DNA of 8,096 nucleotides from Akkermansiaceae bacterium (GTDB lineage Bacteria; Verrucomicrobiota; Verrucomicrobiia; Verrucomicrobiales; Akkermansiaceae): assembly GCA_023301645.1 (NCBI GenBank), contig JALZUH010000147.1:1-8096 (forward strand), written 5' to 3'. A model generated the notes under the pieces. That model did no database searches. It saw only the letters and a list, made by a program, of their open reading frames with translations, and had not been told where the DNA came from. Position 1 is the stretch's first letter. The number at the start of each line of letters is the position of its first letter. The translations under genes were made by a program, and so were the position numbers. This document shows positions 1 through 5,961 of the stretch, piece by piece.

Positions 1-8
1 GCTAAGAA

Positions 9-521
9 ATGAATGATATCAGCCAAATAAATCCTGGCGAGGCACTCCGAGTTTCGTCAGACCTAGCGATTTACTCAACGAGACTGCTTAGTCGTCGTGG
101 GTCGCTTATGATTCTGGCAGTGTATGCTCTTGCTCTAGTTTCGATGTTCTCGCTGGCTGGAGCAGGCATGGGATGGTTAGTCTTAGCTCTGGGTCTAGTT
201 CTACTCTATAATTGGCTGATCGTAAACAGAATCACCGTTCAGACCGAAGGGGTTTCACGACAAGTGTCTTTCCTTGATTTTACTCTTCAGCGTCTATTTA
301 TACCCGCTGATAATGTTAAAAAATGCTTTCCCGTGCGAACCAATAATCGAGGTGGAGTATCTTATTCGGTTGAGATCCTATACTCTAACGGTGAGCTCTC
401 AGTGGATGATTTCAAAGATCTAGCATCAGCAGAGGATTTCGTTGAGTATTTGAGTGATATTATCGACCTATCAGCAAGAAAAGCAGAACAAGGCAGCGCA
501 CACCAACTCACTTCCCGTTAA
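9..521 (+). CDS. Hypothetical two-helix membrane protein with a soluble C-terminal domain
   Basis: I do not recognise this 170-residue protein. A polar N-terminus (about 1-30) is followed by two hydrophobic helices, roughly 31-50 and 54-72, with a short glycine-rich turn between them. A soluble region of about 100 residues follows, with alternating hydrophobic residues typical of beta strands (about 74-130) and an acidic helix (about 136-155). Two N-terminal helices followed by a small beta-rich domain resemble bacterial PH-like (bPH2, YdbT-type) membrane proteins; this is an inference from architecture, not a motif match. The ATG at 9 is preceded by AAGAA, which could act as a weak ribosome binding site; the promoter lies outside the window. 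Unlike the conserved genes to its right, it shows no G-over-C bias, and its neighbour is also an orphan membrane protein, so it may belong to an acquired segment. Confidence 0.7.
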   Translation: MNDISQINPGEALRVSSDLAIYSTRLLSRRGSLMILAVYALALVSMFSLAGAGMGWLVLALGLVLLYNWLIVNRITVQTEGVSRQVSFLDFTLQRLFIPADNVKKCFPVRTNNRGGVSYSVEILYSNGELSVDDFKDLASAEDFVEYLSDIIDLSARKAEQGSAHQLTSR

Positions 522-560
522 GTAGTTTAGTTTTATGATCACGTTAACCCTAATCCCATT

Positions 561-612
561 CGTCAACGTTCACCCCCTGTAGCGGGTGGGTGGCTTTTGA
601 CGTTAGTCAAAA
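561..612 (+). promoter_or_regulatory. Structured spacer with a perfect dyad at the start codon of the next gene
   Basis: TTTTGAC (595-601), GTTA, GTCAAAA (606-612) form a perfect 7-bp stem with a 4-base loop ending directly before the ATG at 613. A second option uses part of the same bases: CGTCAA (561-566) can pair with TTGACG (597-602), enclosing an inner hairpin of CACCCCC (571-577) with GG-T-GGGTG (585-592). The two folds exclude each other. The site could be a DNA operator, a translation-masking hairpin with an alternative fold, or part of a recombination site. The repeats are seen directly; any function is inferred. Confidence 0.4.
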
Positions 613-1008
613 ATGTATTTAGCTGAGATTACACATTCATTTACCATATCCGATGTCGTTGGAGTTGAGATTATTTTTCTAATACTTTTCTGTCTGTTCT
701 ATTCATTGGTTTTTTCGACGTGCGCCATAATCAAATCAAATTATCGATTGCTGATTACGTCTCCAATTATTTCTTTATCTGCAGCTTTGTGGATCACAGG
801 GGGGGCTTTATACAGCTATGGATTATATCTATACGGATTAGGGTTCGATCTTGTGAATATAGACACGTCATTTGAGCTAGCGAACGTAGGTTCACTTTTT
901 ACGACCATTGGAATCAGTTGCTTACTGCTTTGTGTTACGAGTATTATTTTTTGCTTTAGTTACTTAGTAATTCAGTTCCGCAGAAGAAAACAAGGCTACA
1001 CCAAATAG
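613..1008 (+). CDS. Hypothetical small integral membrane protein, three hydrophobic segments
   Basis: I do not recognise this 131-residue protein. It is mostly hydrophobic, with predicted membrane segments at about 15-39, 46-75 (long, possibly two passes) and 92-121, and a basic end (QFRRRKQG, 121-128) that by the positive-inside rule should lie in the cytoplasm. There is no signal peptide, cysteine pair or enzyme motif. The ATG at 613 is the only sensible start: it directly follows the dyad at 595-612 and has no Shine-Dalgarno sequence. Codon use is rich in A and T, unlike the conserved genes beyond position 1090. It follows another orphan membrane protein gene by 91 bases on the same strand and converges with the HIT gene. 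The continuous hydrophobic pattern makes it a likely real gene, but its role is unknown. Confidence 0.6.
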   Translation: MYLAEITHSFTISDVVGVEIIFLILFCLFYSLVFSTCAIIKSNYRLLITSPIISLSAALWITGGALYSYGLYLYGLGFDLVNIDTSFELANVGSLFTTIGISCLLLCVTSIIFCFSYLVIQFRRRKQGYTK

Positions 1009-1027
1009 CCAATGATATGGCTTATTT
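1003..1027 (+). terminator. Weak hairpin at the end of the membrane-protein gene
   Basis: AAATAGCC (1003-1010) pairs with GGC-T-TATTT (1019-1027) around an 8-base loop, with one bulged T. It overlaps the stop codon at 1006-1008 and lies between two convergent genes, where a terminator for either strand would sit. There is no following T-run and GC pairing is limited to three pairs, so this is a weak candidate only. Confidence 0.22.
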
Positions 1028-1090
1028 AAAAGTCGATTTGTCAGATCCCTTGCACTTTAGCGCTTTGAGAATCTACTTCCTAGTAGCTCC

Positions 1091-1510
1091 CTACTGAAAG
1101 TGCTTTTGAAATGCTTCGTGGATTTCTAGGGCTCGCTGCTTTTGGTAGTGAACCTTTTCTTTGCAGCCCCAGATGGTGTCGGGCCATGCTGGGTCATTGG
1201 GGTAGCGGGCTACTACGTGAATGTGGAGCTGGCGGACGATGTTGCCGATGGCTCCGACGTTGATTTTCTCGGGTGGGTTCTCGGGGGTGAGGTGCTGGTC
1301 GAGGAATTCGGAGAGCTGTCTGATGGTGAAGCTGATGGAGGCGTAGTCGCTAGCGCTGAGGTGGTGCAGCTCGGTGATGGTGCTGTCTACTTCTGGGACG
1401 AGGATGAACCATGGGTAGTGGGCGTTGTCTTTGAGAAGGACGCGGCAGATGCCGAGGGTGCCGAAGTCGAAGCCTCCTTTGGCGAGGCGTTCATTGAGGG
1501 TGAAGGACAT
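1091..1510 (-). CDS. HIT-domain protein (histidine triad family, Ap4A hydrolase-like)
   Basis: This 139-residue protein spans the normal length of a single HIT domain. The key motif is QLHIHVV at 94-100, where the usual first triad histidine is glutamine and His96 and His98 remain; His98 is at the position of the nucleophile in the family. PWFILVPE (33-40) and NVGAIGN (84-90) match the conserved beta strand and the loop before the motif. By family knowledge such proteins hydrolyse or transfer nucleotides from dinucleoside polyphosphates or nucleotide conjugates in the cytoplasm; the true substrate cannot be read from sequence. The Gln form of the triad is, as I recall, common in a bacterial subfamily, so it need not mean inactivity. 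The gene lies 73 bases after der on the same strand and is probably the last gene of that operon. No Shine-Dalgarno sequence precedes the ATG. Confidence 0.92.
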   Translation of the reverse strand: MSFTLNERLAKGGFDFGTLGICRVLLKDNAHYPWFILVPEVDSTITELHHLSASDYASISFTIRQLSEFLDQHLTPENPPEKINVGAIGNIVRQLHIHVVARYPNDPAWPDTIWGCKEKVHYQKQRALEIHEAFQKHFQ

Positions 1511-1583
1511 GCTTGAAAGGGGGCTAGATTTCGGTGCTGGTGACGGCCGATGGGGGCGACGAGTGTCTGGGCTAGCGGCTTGG

Positions 1584-2960
1584 CTACTTGAGCTTTTTCA
1601 TGTCAGTTGCGTTACGCGATCTGACGGAGAAGGAGATGGGGATGCCGGGGGATGGGTGGTCTTCGCGGAGGCGGTTGGTGAGGTATTGCTCGTAGTTTTC
1701 TGCGAGGAGGCGCTTGTCGTTTACAAACATGATGTAGGTAGGGACAGGGATGGCTGTGTAGCGATCGTTGATGGCGGTGGTGGCGTAGAGGAGCTTGAGG
1801 CGTTTGCCCTTTTTGGCCTGTGGTGGGGACTTTTCAAAGGCGGCGGCGAGGAAGCGGTTGAGCTTACCAGTGGTGATGGGTTCCTGTGCGCATTTGCGAA
1901 TCTCTGAGAGCTTGGCGAAGACGAGTCCGATGGATTGTTGCTTCAGGGCTGAGACTGCGACGAAGGGGGCGTAGTTGAGGAAGAAGAGTTCATTGCGGAC
2001 GTGCTCGGTGACTTCTTCGAGGCGGGCAGTTTTGCCAGCTCCTGGGTGGTAGAGGTCGAATTTATTGAGAACGATGAGGCAGGGTTTTTTCTCGTCTTGG
2101 ATCATGCGGGCGATCTTGCGATCTTGGGCTGAGACTCCGTCAGCACAGTCGATGACGAGTAGGCAGAGGTCAGCACGGCGGATGGAGCGCTCGGCTCGCA
2201 TGGCGGAGAAGACTTCGACAGATGAGTCCATCTTGGTGCGGCGTCGGATCCCTGCGGTGTCGATGAGGGTGTGACGCTCGCCGAGGAATTCGTAGGGGAC
2301 GTCGATGGCGTCGCGTGTGGTGCCAGCTACGTCGGATACGATGGTGCGCTCGTCTTTGAGGATGGCGTTAATGAGGGATGATTTACCGGCGTTGGGGCGG
2401 CCGACGATGGCGATCTTGAGGCCTTCGCGCTGGGTTGTTTCTACGGCTTGCTCGATGTCTTTTTGGAGCGGGGTGATGACTTCGTCGATCTTGTCGCCGA
2501 TGAGTGCCATGTTTCTGCCGAGTTCGGCTGAGGTGGGGATTCCTTGGCCGTAGCCGAGGGTGGCGAAGTCGCCGATGAGCTGCTCTTGCTTGTCATTGTC
2601 GGCTTTGTTGATGAGGAGCTGGACTGGGCACTTGGCTTTGCGTAGTAGCTGGGCGAGGGCTTGGTCAATGGCGGTGATGCCGTCTTTGGCGTCGACGACA
2701 AAGAGGATGAGGTCGGCCGTCTGCATGGCGATGTCAGCCTCGGTGTGGACGGCAGCACTGAAGCCGTCGTCGAGGGTGGCTCCGATACCACCTGTGTCGA
2801 CGATGGTGCAGGAAGCTGCACTGATGGCACATGGGGCTGAGATGCGGTCGCGGGTGACTCCTGGCTGGTCGTGAACGATGGCGATACGGCGGCCTACGAG
2901 GCGGTTAAAGAGGGCGGATTTGCCGACATTAGGTCGGCCTACGATGGCTACAGTGGACAT
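1584..2960 (-). CDS. der: Ribosome-assembly GTPase Der (EngA), two tandem G domains
   Basis: Der is an essential cytoplasmic GTPase needed for maturation of the 50S ribosomal subunit. Both G domains are complete. In the first, the P-loop GRPNVGKS is at 8-15, the switch region PGVTRDR at 33-39, DTGG at 55-58, NKAD at 118-121 and TSAE at 143-146. In the second, GRPNAGKS is at 187-194, AGTTRDA at 212-218, DTAG at 234-237, NKFD at 299-302 and SALK at 337-340. The rest (about 355-450) is the KH-like domain. Length (458) sits between the B. subtilis and E. coli proteins. The ATG at 2960 lies seven codons before the P-loop, as usual for Der. It follows the CDP-alcohol transferase gene by 126 bases and precedes the HIT gene by 73, all on the minus strand, so co-transcription is likely. 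No Shine-Dalgarno sequence is visible. Confidence 0.97.
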   Translation of the reverse strand: MSTVAIVGRPNVGKSALFNRLVGRRIAIVHDQPGVTRDRISAPCAISAASCTIVDTGGIGATLDDGFSAAVHTEADIAMQTADLILFVVDAKDGITAIDQALAQLLRKAKCPVQLLINKADNDKQEQLIGDFATLGYGQGIPTSAELGRNMALIGDKIDEVITPLQKDIEQAVETTQREGLKIAIVGRPNAGKSSLINAILKDERTIVSDVAGTTRDAIDVPYEFLGERHTLIDTAGIRRRTKMDSSVEVFSAMRAERSIRRADLCLLVIDCADGVSAQDRKIARMIQDEKKPCLIVLNKFDLYHPGAGKTARLEEVTEHVRNELFFLNYAPFVAVSALKQQSIGLVFAKLSEIRKCAQEPITTGKLNRFLAAAFEKSPPQAKKGKRLKLLYATTAINDRYTAIPVPTYIMFVNDKRLLAENYEQYLTNRLREDHPSPGIPISFSVRSRNATDMKKLK

Positions 2961-3086
2961 GGTGAAAAGGGTGTAAGGTGCGTGAGGTTGTTCTTGAGTT
3001 GGAAAGCGGGTGTTGGGGGGGGCGTTTTTTGGTGAAGCCAGTTGGTTTGATTGGGCGGCCTCTAGGGGCTCTGCCGTGGGGATTCT

Positions 3087-3671
3087 TTACTGGCTTGTTT
3101 TGGGTGTTTTTCTGATCTGGCGGAGTCCTTCGCGGAAGTATTCGATGCCTGACCAGATGGTGAAGATGGTGGCGATGGCGGTGGGGTAGATGGGTGAGAG
3201 GGGGATGAATTGGAGGAGGACCCATCCTAGGAGTGTCATCTGGGTGATGGTGCAGACTTTGCCCGTCCAGTGGGGTTTGATCGGCACGTGCTTATTGACG
3301 TAATACAGAATGGCTATTCCAACAATGATAATGATGTCTCTGATGATCATTAGTAGGGTGAACCAGTGGGGAATACTCCAGCCTTCGCCCCATGGGATGA
3401 GGGTGAGGGTGATGATTCCTGTGAGGAGGAGTGACTTGTCGGCTATGGGGTCGAGAAAGGCTCCTAGCTTGGTGCGCTGCTGGAACTTGCGGGCGATGAA
3501 GCCGTCGAGGCCGTCACTTGCGGCGGCGAGGGTGAAGATGCCGATGGCAATCCAGCGGGTGAGCTCGTCTGGGGTGGCTGTCTGGGTGCTCTGGCCGTAT
3601 CGGACGGCTAGGACTGCGAAGAGGGGGGCGCAGAGTAGGCGGCTAAGGGTGATGAGGGTGGCGAGAGTCAT
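3087..3671 (-). CDS. CDP-alcohol phosphatidyltransferase (PgsA or CMP-forming cardiolipin synthase type)
   Basis: This 194-residue integral membrane enzyme belongs to the family that transfers a phosphatidyl group from CDP-diacylglycerol to an alcohol, releasing CMP. The signature is complete: D53, D56-G57, A60-R61, G70, D74 and D78, the last two following in AFLDPIAD (71-78); the aspartates bind the catalytic metals. Hydrophobic segments lie at about 6-24, 39-52, 80-93, 103-124, 142-157 and 160-175. Automated pipelines would probably call it PgsA (phosphatidylglycerophosphate synthase). However, the segment after the signature reads RDIIIIVG (111-118) and later GKVCTITQ (137-144), closer to my recollection of eukaryote-like cardiolipin synthases than to the REI pattern of PgsA, so the acceptor alcohol is uncertain. 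It is the first gene of the minus-strand run with der and hit, and its promoter should lie in 3672-3789. Confidence 0.9.
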   Translation of the reverse strand: MTLATLITLSRLLCAPLFAVLAVRYGQSTQTATPDELTRWIAIGIFTLAAASDGLDGFIARKFQQRTKLGAFLDPIADKSLLLTGIITLTLIPWGEGWSIPHWFTLLMIIRDIIIIVGIAILYYVNKHVPIKPHWTGKVCTITQMTLLGWVLLQFIPLSPIYPTAIATIFTIWSGIEYFREGLRQIRKTPKTSQ

Positions 3672-3789
3672 GTCGGGTGGGGAGAGGAGGGTAGGTGAGC
3701 GGTGAGTTGTGGGTGCTGAACTTGGGCTGGGTGGTTTTATGGTGCTTTTGAGGGTTGCGTTTTTGGCTGAGTGGATATGTGATGCGGGT
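3672..3789. other. Divergent intergenic region between the phosphatidyltransferase and bcp genes
   Basis: These 118 bases must hold the promoters of the leftward lipid-synthesis operon and the rightward bcp-rsmA pair, since both start here. I see no convincing pair of sigma70 boxes on either strand. A GTG at 3709 and an ATG at 3739 are in frame with bcp, but the added residues do not resemble the peroxiredoxin family. Confidence 0.4.
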
Positions 3790-4257
3790 ATGAAACCTAA
3801 CGTTGGCGAGCTAGCACCGGAGTTTAATGTAGTGGCTGTGGGGGGATCCTATGGCGAGGGGGAGCGTGTGTCACTAGCGGATCTACGTGGTAAGAAGGTT
3901 GTGCTGGTGTTTTATCCTAAGGATAATACGCCTGGGTGCACGCTGCAGGCGTGTGCTATGCGTGATAGCTGGTCAGAGCTTGATGGCAAGGCGCATGTCT
4001 TCGGGGTGAGTGTCGATGGTGTGGCTAGTCATGAGAAGTTTATTAAGAAGAAGGAGCTGCCTTATCCGCTACTGAGCGATGTCGATAAGGAGCTGGTGCA
4101 GGCTTATGGGGTGTGGAAGGAGAAGTCGATGTTTGGTAAGAAGTTTATGGGCATCGAGCGGAGCACTTTTGTGATTGATGCGGAGGGGCGTTTGGAGTGT
4201 GTGCTGGAGAGGGTGAATCCTCTGGGGCATTTGAGTAAGCTCATGGAGGTTCTCTAG
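3790..4257 (+). CDS. bcp: Thiol peroxidase Bcp (bacterioferritin comigratory protein, PrxQ-type peroxiredoxin)
   Basis: Bcp reduces hydrogen peroxide and organic hydroperoxides in the cytoplasm using thioredoxin-type electron donors. Counted from the ATG at 3790, the protein has 155 residues, the usual family length, and begins with GELAPEF (6-12), typical of its N-terminus. The active site is in FYPKDNTPGCTLQAC (41-55): Cys50 is the peroxidatic cysteine and Cys55 the resolving one, the five-residue spacing of atypical 2-Cys Bcp proteins such as that of E. coli. GVSVDGVASHEKF and LLSDVD further on are also typical. The open frame extends upstream to a GTG at 3709, but the extra 27 residues lack family character, so I prefer 3790. 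The next gene starts 33 bases after the stop with no terminator between, suggesting co-transcription. Confidence 0.95.
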   Translation: MKPNVGELAPEFNVVAVGGSYGEGERVSLADLRGKKVVLVFYPKDNTPGCTLQACAMRDSWSELDGKAHVFGVSVDGVASHEKFIKKKELPYPLLSDVDKELVQAYGVWKEKSMFGKKFMGIERSTFVIDAEGRLECVLERVNPLGHLSKLMEVL

Positions 4258-4290
4258 GTGGTTGTTTGCTAGTGGATTATTTTTATCAAT

Positions 4291-5700
4291 ATGAATCAAA
4301 CTGAAATTAAGAGTCGTTTGTCTGCTATGGGGGTGATGCCTTCTAAGAAGCTCGGGCAAAACTTCCTCGTGGATGCTAATGTGGCGCGGTGGATCGTCGA
4401 TCAGCTGGATGTGCAGCCGGGTGATACGATAGTGGAGGTAGGGCCTGGCACGGGGGCTCTTACCGAGCATGTGGTGGAGATTGCGGATCGCTTGATCTTG
4501 GTGGAGTTCGACGCTCGACTGGCTGAGGGTCTGAAGCGCCGCTTTGCCGATAATGATAAGGTGGAGGTGCATCATCATGATGGGGCGAGATTTGATATCC
4601 GTCCTCTTTTCAAGCACCAGCCGGTGAAGTTACTGGGTAATCTTCCTTATTCGGCTGGCGGGGCTATTATGCGTAACTTTATGAAGGCTCCTTCTCCTGT
4701 GAGTCGCGCTGTGCTGATGCTACAGAAGGAGTTTATCGATCGTATTATCGCGAAGCCTCGGACGAAGCAGTATGGGGTGCTGTCTCTGCGTATGCAGAGT
4801 GAGTGGGTGAGTCGCCCTGTGAAGACGATTCCGCCGCAGGCGTTTTTCCCACAGCCGTTGATTGATTCGACGGTGATGGTGTGTGAGCGGGTGTGCGATG
4901 TGGAGCGTGAGGCGCGACCGGTGTATGATGCGAGGCTTTTTGATGAGATCGTGAGGCGTGGTTTCTCTCAGCGTAGAAAGCAGGTGCGAAAGCAGATGCC
5001 AGTGAAGGATGGGACGAGCTGGGAGGAGGCTGCTGCATTAGTAGGAGCTACTGTGACGGCTAGGGCTGAGGAGCTGAGTCTGGAGCAGTGGATCGAGCTG
5101 ACGCGTTATTTTGATGATAATCCTCTGAAGGATACGCCGCAGGATGGCGAGGAGGTCTTTGATGTGGTGGATATGGAGGATGAGGTGACGGGTCAGGAGA
5201 CTCGGGCACGGGTGCATGCTGATGGTCTGCTGCATCGTGCGGTGCAAATGCTGGTATTTAACAAACGTAAGGAGGTCTTCGTGCAGAAGCGCTCGCACTT
5301 AAAGGATATGAATCCAAGCGTGTGGAGCATGAGTGCTGCTGGGCACCTGAATGCAGGGGAGGAGTATGAAGCTGCTGCTGTGCGTGAGCTGGGCGAGGAG
5401 CTCGGTATCAAGGGCGCTGAGGTGCAGGAAATCGGTATGCTAATGCCATGCGAGGCTAATGGCTGGGAGCATGTGCGCATCTATGTGTGCCGCCATGACG
5501 GGGCGCTACGCTTCCCTTGTAGTGAGATTGAGACAGGGCAGTGGCTCGCTCAGGATGTGCTGCAGGACTGGCTGGATGCTCGGCCGCAGGATTTTGCGAG
5601 TGGATTTGTGAACTCGTGGGGTGTTTTCTCCAATCTGATGGCTCAGGCTAATAGTGAGATGGCTACTAGTGAGTGTGAAGAAGCGGAGGAGAGCGAGTAA
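4291..5700 (+). CDS. rsmA: 16S rRNA dimethyladenosine transferase RsmA (KsgA) fused to a C-terminal Nudix hydrolase
   Basis: RsmA dimethylates the two adjacent adenines in the 3'-terminal hairpin of 16S rRNA using S-adenosylmethionine, late in 30S assembly. Residues 1-275 form a whole enzyme: KLGQNFL (20-26), the SAM loop VEVGPGTGALT (48-58), acidic E72, D97, catalytic NLPY (117-120) and PPQAFFPQP (181-189), then the usual C-terminal helical domain. After a linker of about ten residues, 287-450 is a full Nudix domain starting EEVFDVVD, with QKRS (332-335) and a perfect Nudix box at 351-373 (G351, E357, R365-E366, E369-E370, G372). The subtype resembles YfcD and isopentenyl-diphosphate isomerase-like Nudix proteins; the substrate is unknown. 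The tail is acidic. RsmA alone is usually about 270-280 residues, so this 469-residue protein is a fusion. The reading frame is unbroken across the junction. Confidence 0.95.
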   Translation: MNQTEIKSRLSAMGVMPSKKLGQNFLVDANVARWIVDQLDVQPGDTIVEVGPGTGALTEHVVEIADRLILVEFDARLAEGLKRRFADNDKVEVHHHDGARFDIRPLFKHQPVKLLGNLPYSAGGAIMRNFMKAPSPVSRAVLMLQKEFIDRIIAKPRTKQYGVLSLRMQSEWVSRPVKTIPPQAFFPQPLIDSTVMVCERVCDVEREARPVYDARLFDEIVRRGFSQRRKQVRKQMPVKDGTSWEEAAALVGATVTARAEELSLEQWIELTRYFDDNPLKDTPQDGEEVFDVVDMEDEVTGQETRARVHADGLLHRAVQMLVFNKRKEVFVQKRSHLKDMNPSVWSMSAAGHLNAGEEYEAAAVRELGEELGIKGAEVQEIGMLMPCEANGWEHVRIYVCRHDGALRFPCSEIETGQWLAQDVLQDWLDARPQDFASGFVNSWGVFSNLMAQANSEMATSECEEAEESE

Positions 5701-5767
5701 GGCTAAAAAGATGCCAATAGGTTCGCGAAGCTAACTGATTTAACAAAGTCAGCGAGTGGGAGAACGG

Positions 5768-5842
5768 TGGTGAGTCCACTAGGAGTCGAACCTAGATTTG
5801 CGGCTTCGGAGGCCGCTGTTCTATCCATTGAACTATGGACCC
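5768..5842 (-). tRNA. tRNA-Arg, anticodon CCG, with encoded CCA
   Basis: The minus strand folds into a complete 75-base tRNA. The acceptor stem is GGGTCCA with TGGACTC (one G-U pair), the D stem GTTC/GAAC around an 8-base loop, the anticodon stem GCGGC/GCCGC around loop CTCCGAA, a 4-base variable loop AAAT, and the T stem CTAGG/CCTAG around TTCGACT. The anticodon at loop positions 34-36 is CCG, which reads the arginine codon CGG. Discriminator A and a genomically encoded CCA (plus-strand TGG at 5768-5770) follow. It lies between rsmA and the aldo/keto reductase gene; no repeat of its 3' end is visible that would mark an integrated element. Confidence 0.97.
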
Positions 5843-5884
5843 ATGTTTGTTGTTCTGCGTTTTGAGGCGCAGGGCATAACTATG

Positions 5885-5903
5885 GACTAGATGCTGGCTA
5901 GTC
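5885..5903. repeat. Short inverted repeat between the tRNA and the aldo/keto reductase gene
   Basis: GACTAG (5885-5890) and CTAGTC (5898-5903) form a perfect 6-bp stem with a 7-base loop. It lies downstream of the minus-strand reductase stop and upstream of the tRNA. It has no T-run on either strand, so a terminator role is only a possibility. Confidence 0.25.
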
Positions 5904-5961
5904 AAGAATGGAGTATGGCGGGTCTTGGATTACTTGTTGCTGAGGTAGATGGCGTGTTTCT

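Noticed and set aside
1052..1103. Inverted repeat GCACTTT (1052-1058) and AAAGTGC (1097-1103) at the end of the HIT gene
   Set aside because: The arms are 38 bases apart, one lies inside the coding region and no T-run follows; a chance match is likely.
1142..1907. Long plus-strand frames opposite the HIT gene and the 3' part of der
   Set aside because: They are antisense to genes with clear family motifs and are rich in Val, Gly and Glu, as the G/T-rich strand would produce in any open frame.
3709..3789. An N-terminal extension of Bcp from the GTG at 3709
   Set aside because: The 27 extra residues have no peroxiredoxin similarity, and the ATG at 3790 gives the usual family N-terminus and length.
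4069..4617. A 182-codon minus-strand frame across the end of bcp and the start of rsmA
   Set aside because: The product is His- and Leu-rich without domain character and overlaps two well-supported genes.
5735..5752. A hairpin (CTGATTT / AAA-G-TCAG) between rsmA and the tRNA as a terminator
   Set aside because: The stem is AT-rich with a bulged base, the loop is only three bases and no T-run follows.
5768..5842. tRNA-Arg as the attachment site of an integrated element
   Set aside because: There is no integrase gene nearby and no second copy of the tRNA 3' end in the window.
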